From an uncultured Lachnospiraceae bacterium (lineage in GTDB: Bacteria > Bacillota > Clostridia > Lachnospirales > Lachnospiraceae): a stretch of DNA of 64,000 bases. Both the position numbers and the translations under genes were made by a program. The notes under the pieces are model-generated. The model made no database searches. It was not told the origin of the DNA and saw only the letters and a program-made list of their open reading frames with translations. The stretch spans positions 26,965 to 90,964 of the forward strand of contig CAMGZH010000007.1 of NCBI GenBank assembly GCA_946182825.1, given 5' to 3'. This document shows positions 8,716-18,057 of this stretch, in pieces (the stretch's first letter is position 1; every line of letters starts with the position of its first letter).

Positions 8716-10026
8716 TTACGCACTTTCCTTGGACTTCTTATCCTTGTCATCGATCGCAACGACCTTCTCTGCTTTCTTGTCGACCAGAAGAAGATTGGAA
8801 TCCACCATCTCCTTGGTGATCTCAACCTTCTGGCAATCCTCTTCGGATGGGATCTCAAACATGAAATCCATCATAACGGATTCCATGATGGCGCGAAGTC
8901 CACGCGCTCCGGTCTTACGCTCCAGAGACTTCTTCGCGATCTCACGAATGGCCTCCTCTGTAAACGTAAGCTCAACATCATCCATATTGAACAATGCCTG
9001 ATACTGCTTCACCAGGCAGTTCTTCGGCTCTGTCAGAATACGTACAAGTGCATCCTCGTCTAAAAGATCCAGGGACACATTGATCGGAACTCGACCAATG
9101 AACTCAGGAATCAGACCAAACTTGACAAAATCCTGTGGAAGAGCCAACTTCAGCAGATCACTTTCTGTCTTCTCCTTGTTCATCGCCTCAGATGGATCGG
9201 TATCAAATCCGATCCTCTTTGTATCCAGGCGGGACTCAATGATCTTATCGAGACCTTCAAAGGCACCACCGCAAATAAAGAGAATATTCGTGGTGTCGAT
9301 CTGGATCAGCTCCTGCTGTGGATGCTTACGTCCGCCCTGAGGTGGAACAGAAGCCAGCGTACCCTCTAAGATCTTAAGGAGAGCCTGCTGAACGCCCTCT
9401 CCGGAAACATCACGGGTAATAGAAACGTTCTCACTCTTCTTTGTGATCTTATCGATCTCATCAATATAGATGATACCCAGCTGAGCCTTGCTGACATCAT
9501 ACTCAGCAGCCTGAATCAGCTTCAGAAGGATATTCTCTACATCTTCACCTACATATCCTGCCTCTGTCAGTGTTGTTGCATCTGCAATGGCAAATGGAAC
9601 ACCCAGCACTCTTGCCAGTGTCTGAGCCAAAAGTGTCTTACCGGAACCTGTCGGTCCAAGCATTAACACATTACTCTTCTGCAGTTCCACATCCGCCTTC
9701 TTGCCGGAGAGGACACGCTTGTAATGATTATATACAGCTACAGAAAGAACCTTCTTCGCCTCATCCTGTCCAATGACATAATCATCCAGGAAACTCTTTA
9801 ATTCCTTCGGCTTTAAAAGATTAATATCCAGGTCCAGAGCAGGATCGCTTAGTTCTTCCAACATATCTTCGCCGAACTCTTCATCGATGATCTCGGAGCA
9901 GATATCTACACATTCATCACAAATATATGTGCCATTCGGTCCGGCGATCAGTTTGCGAACCTGTGATTGTGGCTTACCACAGAATGAGCAGCGAATCTGG
10001 TCATCATTTGATTTTCTACCTGCCAT
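8716..10026 (-). CDS. clpX: ATP-dependent unfoldase ClpX
   Basis: The AAA+ unfoldase that feeds substrates to ClpP. The N-terminal zinc-binding domain has Cys13, Cys16, Cys36 and Cys39. Walker A GPTGSGKT is at residues 124-131, Walker B is [10 protein letters not shown], and the GYVGEDVE and RVP(I/V)-type pore motifs are present. At 436 residues it is slightly longer than average because of a Lys/Asp-rich C-terminal tail. It lies 61 bp behind clpP, with a hairpin in the gap. Confidence 0.97.
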   Translation of the reverse strand: MAGRKSNDDQIRCSFCGKPQSQVRKLIAGPNGTYICDECVDICSEIIDEEFGEDMLEELSDPALDLDINLLKPKELKSFLDDYVIGQDEAKKVLSVAVYNHYKRVLSGKKADVELQKSNVLMLGPTGSGKTLLAQTLARVLGVPFAIADATTLTEAGYVGEDVENILLKLIQAAEYDVSKAQLGIIYIDEIDKITKKSENVSITRDVSGEGVQQALLKILEGTLASVPPQGGRKHPQQELIQIDTTNILFICGGAFEGLDKIIESRLDTKRIGFDTDPSEAMNKEKTESDLLKLALPQDFVKFGLIPEFIGRVPINVSLDLLDEDALVRILTEPKNCLVKQYQALFNMDDVELTFTEEAIREIAKKSLERKTGARGLRAIMESVMMDFMFEIPSEEDCQKVEITKEMVDSNLLLVDKKAEKVVAIDDKDKKSKESA

Positions 10027-10053
10027 AGTTCCTCCATTTTTGATATATCACGA

Positions 10054-10081
10054 AAGGGTATCCCATTCCTGGGGTACCCTT
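10054..10081 (-). promoter_or_regulatory. Hairpin between clpP and clpX
   Basis: A stem of about 12 bp with one G-T pair and a 4-base loop fills the clpP-clpX gap. It lacks a convincing U-run on the - strand, so it may be a partial terminator, a 3' stabiliser of clpP mRNA or a processing site. The function is inferred from position only. Confidence 0.5.
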
Positions 10082-10087
10082 CCAAAA

Positions 10088-10675
10088 TTATGCTTCGCGA
10101 CTTTCGATCACGCGATCGATCAGGCCGTAATCCAATGCTTCCTGTGCGGAAAGATAATGGTCACGCTCTGTATCAGCAGTTACCTGCTCAACCGTCTTAC
10201 CGGTATTCTTCGCTAACATTTCATTTAACTTTCTCTTTGTCTTCAGGATGCTTTCAGCAGCGATCTCGATCTCTGTTGCCTGACCCTTGGCACCGCCGGA
10301 AGGCTGGTGAATCATGATCTCGGCATTCGGAAGAGCAAGACGCTTGCCCTTGGCACCACCTGCCAACAGAAAAGCTCCCATGGAAGCGGCAAGACCTACG
10401 CAGATCGTAGATACATCGCACTTAATGTACTGCATGGTATCGTAGATTGCCATACCGGCAGTTACCATTCCTCCCGGGGAATTAATATAAAGATGAATAT
10501 CCTTGTTCGGATCCTCTGACTCAAGGAAAAGGAGCTGAGCAACAACCAGAGAAGCTGTTGTCTCGTTAACCTCTTCACCTAAGAAAATGATACGATCCTT
10601 TAAGAGACGTGAGTAGATATCGTAACTTCTCTCACCTCTGGAATTTTGTTCAATGACATAAGGTATTGTTGCCAT
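10088..10675 (-). CDS. clpP: ATP-dependent protease proteolytic subunit ClpP
   Basis: A serine protease forming the 14-mer barrel that pairs with ClpX. The 195-residue protein has the triad Ser98 (AASMGAF), His123 (MIHQPSGG) and Asp172, at the canonical positions. The N-terminal [20 protein letters not shown] region is typical and carries the short propeptide. It is 6 bp behind tig and in front of clpX. Confidence 0.98.
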   Translation of the reverse strand: MATIPYVIEQNSRGERSYDIYSRLLKDRIIFLGEEVNETTASLVVAQLLFLESEDPNKDIHLYINSPGGMVTAGMAIYDTMQYIKCDVSTICVGLAASMGAFLLAGGAKGKRLALPNAEIMIHQPSGGAKGQATEIEIAAESILKTKRKLNEMLAKNTGKTVEQVTADTERDHYLSAQEALDYGLIDRVIESREA

Positions 10676-10681
10676 AAATTA

Positions 10682-12004
10682 TCAATCTTCCTTTTCTTCG
10701 TCCTTCTTGGACTTACGCTTAGCGCGCTCCTTAACATTATCCATTACAAAGTCGATAGCCTTCTCGATTGCGATCTGCTTCTTGAAGCCCTCAAGCTCAT
10801 CATCCTGAATGTTCTTCTTAAGATCCTCAGCAGGCATGTTGTACTGCTTAGACATCTCCTCGATACGAGCATCCACATCAGCGTCTGTAGCCTCAAGATT
10901 CTGCTCCTTAACGATTGCCTCAAGAACAAGAGATGTCTTAACTCTCTGAAGCGCATCCGGGCGAGCCTGCTCACGGAACTGCTCGATTGTCATTCCTGTG
11001 AACTGAAGGTACTGCTGGAAAGATAATCCGCTCTGAGCAAGGTTACGTGCATAATCATTGATCATGTTGTTGACCTGAGTATCTAACATTGCATCAGGAA
11101 TCTCCATAGAAGACTTGTCAACGATCTTAGCTAACGCTTCGTCTTCCTTGGTACGCTTTGCATTGTCTTCCTTACGCTTCTCTAATGTAGCCTTAACATC
11201 AGCCTTATAATCAGCTACGTTCTCGAACTCAGTTGTATCCTGAACGTACTCATCATCTAATGTAGGAAGCTCCTTCGCCTTAACCTCATGGATCTTAACC
11301 TTGAAGAGAGCAGCCTTACCTGCAAGGCTTGCCTCCTGATAATCCTCAGGGAATGTAACGTTAACATCAACGTCATCTCCTGCCTTCTTACCAACCAGCT
11401 GATCCTCAAATGTATCGATGAAGGAATGAGAACCGATCTCTAAGCTGTAGTTCTCGCTCTTACCGCCGTCGAAAGCAACGCCGTCAACAGAACCGTCAAA
11501 GTCGATCACAGCTGTATCACCGTTCTCGATCGGACGCTCTACTGTAACAGTACGTGCGTTAGACTTCAGCTGACGAGCGATCTCCTCCTCAACCTCTTCA
11601 TCTGTAACGGTGGTGTCGATCTTAGTAACTGTAACACCCTCGTACTTACCTAACTTAACCTCCGGACGAGTTGCAACTTCAGCTGTGAAGATGAAGTTCT
11701 CACCCTTCTCGCACTTAACAACCTCAACCTGTGGCTGAGAAACAATATCGAGACCACTCTCATCATATGCCTTTGGATACTCCTGAGAGATCAGGATGTT
11801 CGCAGCATCATCATAGAATACCTGTGGTCCGTACATTCTCTCGATAACGGCCTGTGGCACCTTACCCTTACGGAATCCAGGAATGGACATGCTCTTCTTC
11901 TGGCGGTTATATGCAGACTTGATTGCCTTGTCCAGCTCAGAAGCATCAACCTCAACGGTGATCTTTGCCATGTTCTTGTCTAAATTCTCTACCTTTACGC
12001 TCAT
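10682..12004 (-). CDS. tig: Trigger factor
   Basis: A ribosome-bound chaperone and prolyl isomerase, 440 residues. The N-terminal ribosome-binding part (GFRKGKVP signature near residues 43-50), the central FKBP-like isomerase domain (about residues 150-245) and the helical C-terminal arms are all visible, ending in a Lys/Glu-rich tail. The ATG at 12004 follows AAGGAGGATTTCATTAAA; the frame upstream to 12082 crosses the promoter and is not coding. Codon use is strongly biased, as expected for high expression. Confidence 0.97.
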   Translation of the reverse strand: MSVKVENLDKNMAKITVEVDASELDKAIKSAYNRQKKSMSIPGFRKGKVPQAVIERMYGPQVFYDDAANILISQEYPKAYDESGLDIVSQPQVEVVKCEKGENFIFTAEVATRPEVKLGKYEGVTVTKIDTTVTDEEVEEEIARQLKSNARTVTVERPIENGDTAVIDFDGSVDGVAFDGGKSENYSLEIGSHSFIDTFEDQLVGKKAGDDVDVNVTFPEDYQEASLAGKAALFKVKIHEVKAKELPTLDDEYVQDTTEFENVADYKADVKATLEKRKEDNAKRTKEDEALAKIVDKSSMEIPDAMLDTQVNNMINDYARNLAQSGLSFQQYLQFTGMTIEQFREQARPDALQRVKTSLVLEAIVKEQNLEATDADVDARIEEMSKQYNMPAEDLKKNIQDDELEGFKKQIAIEKAIDFVMDNVKERAKRKSKKDEEKED

Positions 12005-12088
12005 TTTAATGAAATCCTCCTTAAAATCTATGCAAAAGGCCATTTTTCGCATGAAAGGACAAAATGAGCCTTGTACAATCAATTAGGG

Positions 12089-12117
12089 ATTATATCACAC
12101 CCATTCTATCATTTCAA
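12089..12117 (-). promoter_or_regulatory. Sigma-A promoter of the tig-clpP-clpX operon
   Basis: TTGAAA and TATAAT are separated by 17 bases on the - strand, with a TGA extension in front of the -10. The expected transcript starts about 80 bases before the tig ATG. The -35 directly abuts the stop of the DJ-1 gene. Confidence 0.8.
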
Positions 12118-12672
12118 CTAATTCTTGCTGTACACAACGGACGAGCCAATCTCCTGTGCCTTTTTCTCACCAAGGAAAAATGTAATGATGGCAAGTCCGA
12201 AGGCAATCGCCGTTCCAAGTCCACGGCTTGTGATCACCTCACCGTCTGTTACAACCTCGTCAGTCAGGCATTCTGCTCCTGTCAGTCCATCTTCCATTCC
12301 CGGATAGCAGGTTGCCTTTTTCCCTTTTAAAATTCCTGCTGCGCCAAGCACCGTAGGAGCCGCACAGATGGCAGCCGTCAGCTTGCCCTGCTGTGCAAAG
12401 GAACGTACCCATGCCAGAACTCTTTCATCTTCTTTCAGATGGATGGTTCCCGGCATTCCTCCCGGAAGGATCACGCCATCATAGGAATCCACATCCACGT
12501 CCTCCATCAGACGATCTGCCAGAAAAGAGATCTGTCTTGCACTTTCAATCTGAGTTTTTCCCGTAACAGAAACCAGATCCACCGTTATACCGGCTCTTCT
12601 AAGAAGATCCACCTGGATCAGGGCCTCACACTCTTCACATCCGTCTGATACCAATAATGCAAGTTTTGCCAT
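12118..12672 (-). CDS. DJ-1/PfpI-family protein
   Basis: A 184-residue cytosolic protein of the DJ-1/ThiJ/YajL group. The conserved nucleophile is Cys103 in AAICAAPTVLG and the supporting Glu is Glu16 in GCEECEALI. DJ-1-like proteins act as deglycase/chaperone-type stress proteins; the exact activity cannot be read from sequence. The gene may be co-transcribed with the upstream CYTH gene (12 bp gap). Confidence 0.88.
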   Translation of the reverse strand: MAKLALLVSDGCEECEALIQVDLLRRAGITVDLVSVTGKTQIESARQISFLADRLMEDVDVDSYDGVILPGGMPGTIHLKEDERVLAWVRSFAQQGKLTAAICAAPTVLGAAGILKGKKATCYPGMEDGLTGAECLTDEVVTDGEVITSRGLGTAIAFGLAIITFFLGEKKAQEIGSSVVYSKN

Positions 12673-12684
12673 AGTACGCTCCTT

Positions 12685-13176
12685 TCACACAAATTCCAGC
12701 GGCGGTCCATACTTGGACAGGTCACTGTTGGAATATCCCACTTCTTCTGTCACTTCGCGACCGAACCACGCAGGTGGCACATAACTTTTTGCGGATTCTA
12801 CGCTGTCAAATTCCACCTCTGCATAACACAGGGGTTCAAACTCTCCATGGAAAAGATCCAGTTCAATGATCAGTTCTCTTCCCGATGTCATATCCTTTTG
12901 TCCGGAAGGAATAATATAACGCCGCTTCTCGATGACATAACCGTCTGCCTTTGTGAGAAGGTGCTTTCCGGCCTCCGGTGTAAGGGGAAGATTCTCTTCC
13001 TGTCTTGCCAGCCTCCCCGAACTCTTATAGGTCAGAAACCAAAGGTCTCCTTCCCGTCTGACACGAACCACCGGTCCGGTAGAGAGATATCCCTGTACCA
13101 TTTCGATGAAGGTGTATTCTGCCAGATCCACCGGACAGTCTTCCCGTGAGACCAGAAATTTTCTTTCTATCTCCAT
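12685..13176 (-). CDS. CYTH-domain protein (triphosphate tunnel family)
   Basis: A 163-residue CYTH protein beginning with the signature MEIERKFLV (ExExK), followed by the alternating charged strands (VRVRREG, IIELDLF, YAEVEF) that build the triphosphate tunnel. Members hydrolyse inorganic triphosphate or thiamine triphosphate, and some make cAMP. Without a second domain a triphosphatase is most likely. It is 15 bp from the DUF1653 gene upstream. Confidence 0.88.
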   Translation of the reverse strand: MEIERKFLVSREDCPVDLAEYTFIEMVQGYLSTGPVVRVRREGDLWFLTYKSSGRLARQEENLPLTPEAGKHLLTKADGYVIEKRRYIIPSGQKDMTSGRELIIELDLFHGEFEPLCYAEVEFDSVESAKSYVPPAWFGREVTEEVGYSNSDLSKYGPPLEFV

Positions 13177-13191
13177 GTCCTTCCTCCTGTC

Positions 13192-13791
13192 TTAACGAAG
13201 TCGTGTGCTTTCAAACCGTCTTCTTGTAGCTACGCAGATCATCAGCTGAGAGATGCGATCCTCAATCGGACCGTCACCAATCACAAGATCCATAGAAGCT
13301 GCCATATTATCGATCAGGGTATCATTTAATTCGTTAAACCCTTCCATTTCCTTAAGGATACGATACTTCTCCTCAAAGTCATCGGTATCAAGGAACTTCA
13401 GCATATGCATCATAGCCGGATCCTGCTCCGGAACATAGTCATCTTCCTTTGGCGGCTGTTCTTCCCGTGGCTCCTCATTCATGAAGGTCTTGACCACATG
13501 GGCAAGATCTGCTGCATCCTTTCCGGCAATGTCCGCTGTCTGCGACTGCTTTTTCAACTCGGACAAAAGTTCGAAACGGAATCTTTGTGTAACCCTGGGA
13601 TACTTGGCATGATCCACCTCGGATGTAAACATGGAAAGAGGTCTTGCATAGATTCCAAAATCGCCGTATAAGGCCTGATAGATCACAAGCTCTTCCCCGG
13701 TCTCCGAATGGGTCGCCCTGCAGATGATCTGATACAGGTTCCCCTTGAAATGGCGAAACTTCTCCCCCGGCATTGGATCTAATTGTGACAT
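13192..13791 (-). CDS. DUF1653-domain protein
   Basis: A 199-residue protein. Residues about 6-70 form the short SH3-like DUF1653 domain (PGEKFRHFKGNLYQIICRA, IYQALYGDFGIYARP, and a final FTSEVDH). The remaining C-terminal half is acidic and helical and not recognised. DUF1653 has no defined role. Its start lies 3 bp behind the PI-PLC-like gene, so the two are likely co-transcribed. Confidence 0.8.
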   Translation of the reverse strand: MSQLDPMPGEKFRHFKGNLYQIICRATHSETGEELVIYQALYGDFGIYARPLSMFTSEVDHAKYPRVTQRFRFELLSELKKQSQTADIAGKDAADLAHVVKTFMNEEPREEQPPKEDDYVPEQDPAMMHMLKFLDTDDFEEKYRILKEMEGFNELNDTLIDNMAASMDLVIGDGPIEDRISQLMICVATRRRFESTRLR

Positions 13792-13794
13792 TTA

Positions 13795-14820
13795 TTACTC
13801 CTCTCCTTTCGGTTCCTGTGCTTTGAAGTTGGACATATAAATATGCTGCGCAATATCCTTTGTTCCATAATCTACAACGATCACTCCATAGCTTGTATTC
13901 GGATATAATTTTGTTTTCAAAAGTTCTTCATTGATGATCTGAGCATAGTGCTTAGGGTGCGGCATCCAGCCGTCTCCCACCGTTGACAGGAAATTCAATG
14001 TAAAGGTGGAATCATCCGCCTGTACATTGGAGATCATATCCATTACAGCATCGATCTTCTCCTCTGTATTATAGCGAAAACGATCCTGTACCCAGATCTT
14101 TTGGGTGTTGTTAAGGCTGCCGATCTCATAAGGAAGATCCACCGGATCGGTGTTGTCCTGCTTCTCCCAGTCGAATTTCAGACCGGTGGCTCCATAAAGA
14201 TTTGCATCCGGGAAACGGCTGGCAAGAACCACCTTGCCCCGGACCGTTCCAAGGCTTGGAATCTGATCCCCAAGGTACCATTTTCCTCTGTGCTTATTGA
14301 TCTCTGTAAAAAGCAGATTCTCAAATTCCTTTGGGTCGTCTTCTGCCACCTCATCCTTCACGCAAAAGATCACAGTCTCGGAAGGATGCGCCTCAAGAAA
14401 GGCATATACCTGCTCTAACACCTGGGAAAGATACAGCTTCTTGGAAAAAATACTGCCCTTGGTTCTGCAGTCCCCTATGCTATGCTTAAAGGAAAGCGCT
14501 GCCTTTTTCCCTCTGCCGTCAATTCCCAACCGGACATCCAGATACCGGTAACCCCGTACCAACTGGTCAGCAATACTCAAATTCTGACACTGCAGAAAAT
14601 ATCCCGGAAAAATATGTGCGCTTCCACTGTTATGTGTCCCCGGGATCGTAATAGAAGAAAGACTGGTATCATCCGGAATGTTCATCATCCACTCCGTGGT
14701 CTGCACCATTTCAGCGCCCTCGGCAAATGCCCTGATCGCACCGCTTCCAACGCAACCTGTGACGACAACCGCTACCAGAAGAACAACAGATACTAATCGT
14801 TTGCAAAATAATCGTTTCAT
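13795..14820 (-). CDS. Exported phosphatidylinositol-specific phospholipase C-like protein
   Basis: A 341-residue exported protein with a PLC X domain. The N-terminus is a signal peptide with a possible lipobox ending at Cys23 (VVVTGC), so it may be a lipoprotein. The catalytic His pair is visible: His63 in IPGTHNSGS and His113 in SFKHSIGDC, with DVRLG between them. Bacterial relatives cleave phosphatidylinositol or GPI anchors outside the cell. AAGGAG lies 4 bases before the ATG. Substrate not proven. Confidence 0.88.
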   Translation of the reverse strand: MKRLFCKRLVSVVLLVAVVVTGCVGSGAIRAFAEGAEMVQTTEWMMNIPDDTSLSSITIPGTHNSGSAHIFPGYFLQCQNLSIADQLVRGYRYLDVRLGIDGRGKKAALSFKHSIGDCRTKGSIFSKKLYLSQVLEQVYAFLEAHPSETVIFCVKDEVAEDDPKEFENLLFTEINKHRGKWYLGDQIPSLGTVRGKVVLASRFPDANLYGATGLKFDWEKQDNTDPVDLPYEIGSLNNTQKIWVQDRFRYNTEEKIDAVMDMISNVQADDSTFTLNFLSTVGDGWMPHPKHYAQIINEELLKTKLYPNTSYGVIVVDYGTKDIAQHIYMSNFKAQEPKGEE

Positions 14821-14923
14821 GTGACTCCTTTGTTATATGTTATACTGTCTATGTCAGCCAAAGGCTCCGACATCTATTCATAGTATCACATTTTACCATG
14901 CATTTACAGTAAAGGACGAGAAT

Positions 14924-15226
14924 ATGACAAAGCGAGAAGACCTTTTATCCTTAGGCTTTTATGAGCGATCCCCTTACACGGGCAGTGACGGACAGATGCG
15001 CTATCGCATTGCAAAAGAAGAAGATAAAGAAGCCGGCACAAAGGAACTTGTCTGCACGATCTGGCCAGGCCCTTACAGCTTCGACCATACCGATGATGCA
15101 GATAAAGTTTCTTTTCGTGCCGACTTCTCTGAAGACGGAATGGATGAAATAATAAAAGAATTAAACCTCCGCAGCCCGGACTACCAGGAGGATCCACGCT
15201 ACGGCATTCATGACGGTTCAATTTGA
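14924..15226 (+). CDS. Small hypothetical protein
   Basis: A 100-residue soluble protein, rich in Asp and Glu, containing GFYERSPYTGSDGQMRYRI and a C-terminal DPRYGIHDG. The ATG at 14924 follows AAAGGACGAG; the frame upstream to 14837 lacks a ribosome site. I do not recognise the family. It is the only + strand gene between 5.4 and 25 kb and overlaps the end of the convergent GGDEF/EAL gene by 9 bp. Confidence 0.7.
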   Translation: MTKREDLLSLGFYERSPYTGSDGQMRYRIAKEEDKEAGTKELVCTIWPGPYSFDHTDDADKVSFRADFSEDGMDEIIKELNLRSPDYQEDPRYGIHDGSI

Positions 15227-16837
15227 CAGGTATTTTCGTTCAAAGGCTCTCACCGGAATCGGAAGGATCTTGGTCCCCTTGTTATAGACCCGGATCTTAA
15301 GAACCTCTGCAAGCGTCACAATAGCTTCGAGCAACCTGTCCTCCGCATCCGGATCTTCCGCCTGTTCCGTCACCTCCCGGTCAAGCCTAACAGCATCGAT
15401 TCGAACCTGCGTTAAAATCGAGAGAGCCGAGGCTCCCTTTCCAAAATCATCGATCACAAGAGCAAATCCCGCTTCCCGAACCCGTTCAAGCTCTGTGATC
15501 ATTCGCTTCTGATCGGAGAGGACCGCCTTTTCCTTCACTTCAACCCAAAGCCGTTCCGGCCGGATATCGTAGCGTTTCACCAAATCCTGCAGGATCCCCG
15601 CCACATCCATATAATAAAAATCCGCCGCTGAAACTTTCACCGTGATGTGAATCTCTTCCTTTCCTCCGTTCTTCCAACGGGACAAAAGTGCAATGGCCTT
15701 CTCCCACATATAGCGGTCTAACCTTGCCACAAGCCCCGCCTCTTCCAGCGTTTCCAGGAAGTCCGCCGGATCGTCTACCGTCCCATCTCTTCTGACACGA
15801 CAGGACTTAGCCTCAGCACCTTCCAGCAATCCGCCTTCTCCCAGCTGCGGCTTAAGGAAAAGATGATATTCTCCATCTCGAAGAGCCTGATCAAATTCCA
15901 TTACGACCGCTTTCCTCTCGTCCAGTTCCTCTTTCATATCCTCATCGAACCAGGCGATGACTTCTGTTGGATGATTTCGCACCTTGTTCAAGGCCATAAG
16001 AGCTCTTCCTACCATTTCCTGAACGGATATGGTCTTATCATCAATGCAGTAGACACCGCTTCTGACCTGAAGCCGGAACATGGAATCCGTCAGAAGCTCT
16101 CCCACCTTCTTCATTCCCTCCTGAATGTTGGCCGGTTGAAAGGTGTTGTGACTCACCATCATAACATAGCGTCCACGTTCGAGTCGGCCAAAGAGATGAA
16201 GCTTTTTATCGTATTCTCTACAGATATCTGCAATCCCCATCAGAACCTGATCAAGAACTTCACTGCCAAACAGTCCCTCCACAAGATCATATTGGATCAC
16301 CTCGGAGACCACGCAGTCCATTGGTTCCTTACAATCCACAAGCATCTGTCTTGCTGTCTGGGAAAAGCCTTCCCAGTTATATAATCCCGTCAATGGATCG
16401 GTCTTAATGGCATCAAAACCGGCTTCCTTTTTCACTTTGTCCTGATAACGGTCTTCTTCCTCCTGTGATGCCTTGTGAACCATGATCAGTTCCATGACGC
16501 AATGCACCGGTTCTCCCTCTTCTCTGCGAATCACAATGGGATACGATTGAATCTGATAGACCATTCCTCTATAACGCTCCATCCTATCCTTATGGCGACC
16601 CAAAAGGCATGCCTGATAACTGCTACACTCCTTACATCTGCTCTTCGCATCCCAAAAAGCATAGCAGACCTTCTCATAGACCAGCCTGTCCCCAGCGATC
16701 CGCAACTGACAACACTCCCGCGGATCCACAAGGCGCACCAAGTCATATATCTTGCTCATAAGAGACATGGTCTTTTTCAGTTCTGTTATGGTGTATTCTT
16801 TCGTATCTGTCATAGCATCACCGAGTATTATATCCAT
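15218..16837 (-). CDS. Degenerate GGDEF-EAL protein with N-terminal Cys cluster
   Basis: A 539-residue cytosolic protein. Residues 40-80 carry a Cys-rich stretch (ECCQL, CYAFWDAKSRCKECSSYQAC) that could bind a metal. A GGDEF-like domain follows (DPLTGLYNWEGF), but the active site reads GRLERGRY. The EAL-like domain lacks key residues: GAEAKSCR in place of EAL-R, VKVSAADF in place of NxS, and NKGTK in place of EGVE. The domain also ends about 40 residues early. It is probably a c-di-GMP or other sensor rather than an enzyme. Confidence 0.8.
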   Translation of the reverse strand: MDIILGDAMTDTKEYTITELKKTMSLMSKIYDLVRLVDPRECCQLRIAGDRLVYEKVCYAFWDAKSRCKECSSYQACLLGRHKDRMERYRGMVYQIQSYPIVIRREEGEPVHCVMELIMVHKASQEEEDRYQDKVKKEAGFDAIKTDPLTGLYNWEGFSQTARQMLVDCKEPMDCVVSEVIQYDLVEGLFGSEVLDQVLMGIADICREYDKKLHLFGRLERGRYVMMVSHNTFQPANIQEGMKKVGELLTDSMFRLQVRSGVYCIDDKTISVQEMVGRALMALNKVRNHPTEVIAWFDEDMKEELDERKAVVMEFDQALRDGEYHLFLKPQLGEGGLLEGAEAKSCRVRRDGTVDDPADFLETLEEAGLVARLDRYMWEKAIALLSRWKNGGKEEIHITVKVSAADFYYMDVAGILQDLVKRYDIRPERLWVEVKEKAVLSDQKRMITELERVREAGFALVIDDFGKGASALSILTQVRIDAVRLDREVTEQAEDPDAEDRLLEAIVTLAEVLKIRVYNKGTKILPIPVRAFERKYLSN

Positions 16838-16904
16838 CTGCTTCCCTTAGAGATCACCTAAAACAAAAACCAAATGTAATAGGAATCAAACTGTACCAAT
16901 TCTT

Positions 16905-16932
16905 ATTATAACACCCCTTTTTCACTTTTCAA
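16905..16932 (-). promoter_or_regulatory. Promoter of the GGDEF-EAL gene
   Basis: TTGAAA and TATAAT with a 16-base spacer on the - strand, about 68 bases before the ATG at 16837. This indicates a separate transcript for this gene. Confidence 0.7.
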
Positions 16933-16968
16933 TTCTGTTCTTTGACGCAAGTTTTCTCGCATCTTGCA

Positions 16969-18057
16969 TCAGGGTGTCTCTGTCAACATCCTGTCTCTGA
17001 ATCGTTTCAGTTGAGCTTCGGTAAATCCGAGCTCATAAAAATAACCGGTGATCTTATCCTGCAATGTATCTCCCGGGTAGGTCTTGATTTCCTGCACCAA
17101 TTCCCTATAACCGCTAAAAGCACCGTCCCTTGTTCTCGGCAAATAAAAGGAAGACACTTCATACTCCTTTGCCAGATCCGATTCATTGACTCCCAGCAGT
17201 CCTTCCAGTAAAAAGGCTATGGTTCCGGTGCGATCGCATCCATATACACAATGAATATAGACCGGACGGTCCTGTTCCACACTTCGAAAAATCCTTCGAA
17301 ACACCTTTGCGTAGGTTGCTTTTTTACGATCCGGAAGCCGATAGGATAAGGTACTGTACCGATGATACTCCACCTTATTTCCAAGGACGCTTCTTTTTCT
17401 GTCTTTTGTCTCCTTCTTTTTTCGAAGATCTACTTCCACGCCGATGTTCAACACCTTTTTCATGGTCTTTTTCCCTTTTGGGGTCACATGGTGTTTCCCA
17501 TCCAGCTCGCCGCCCCGATATATTTTCCCGTAACGGATCCATCTACCGTCTCCTGTGCTCCAGCCTCCGATATCGCGGACATTTCGAACACCATCTACCC
17601 GACACATGCGGAGGGTCCCACCGGTATAAAGTACGCCGGACTTTATGGTTCTTCCCCCAGGGGCCTGTACGGTATAAGCATATCGGCTTTGGGGAATAAG
17701 ATTATACACGCATACCCTTCCGTTTTCTCCCTTTGCCCTCTCTTTCCAACGGATCGCAGGATTCCCGTGGATCAGGCGAAGGTTGACCCAGACCTTTCCT
17801 TTGGTCCGGGGGAAGGTGATCTCGGCCGGCCGGGGCCAATCCAGTCGTCCCCTTTTCCTTCCGACGTAATCTAAAACGCAGGAGAACCGATAGCTCTCAT
17901 CTGCATAAAAGACCTGTGTCAAAAACTGCTTCGCAGATGGATTCTCCAGGGAAACGATCCCTTTCCCCGCCGCCATCACCGGAGAAGCGTAATCTAGACA
18001 CAAAAGAGCCAGGAGGATCGCGATACATCCCCTGGCTCCTCCTTTCCTATGCTTCAT
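16969..18057 (-). CDS. Exported tyrosine/phosphoinositide phosphatase-like protein
   Basis: A 362-residue protein with a signal peptide (about residues 1-30, ending SPVMAAG). An N-terminal beta-rich region of about 120 residues is followed by a Y_phosphatase3-type domain: NVRDIGGW, KIYRGGEL, VEVDLR and the active-site loop HCVYGCDRTG (Cys near residue 270). The HCxxGxDRTG form is shared by secreted phosphatases active on phosphotyrosine or phosphoinositides. The start overlaps the rlmD stop by 11 bp. Confidence 0.87.
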   Translation of the reverse strand: MKHRKGGARGCIAILLALLCLDYASPVMAAGKGIVSLENPSAKQFLTQVFYADESYRFSCVLDYVGRKRGRLDWPRPAEITFPRTKGKVWVNLRLIHGNPAIRWKERAKGENGRVCVYNLIPQSRYAYTVQAPGGRTIKSGVLYTGGTLRMCRVDGVRNVRDIGGWSTGDGRWIRYGKIYRGGELDGKHHVTPKGKKTMKKVLNIGVEVDLRKKKETKDRKRSVLGNKVEYHRYSTLSYRLPDRKKATYAKVFRRIFRSVEQDRPVYIHCVYGCDRTGTIAFLLEGLLGVNESDLAKEYEVSSFYLPRTRDGAFSGYRELVQEIKTYPGDTLQDKITGYFYELGFTEAQLKRFRDRMLTETP

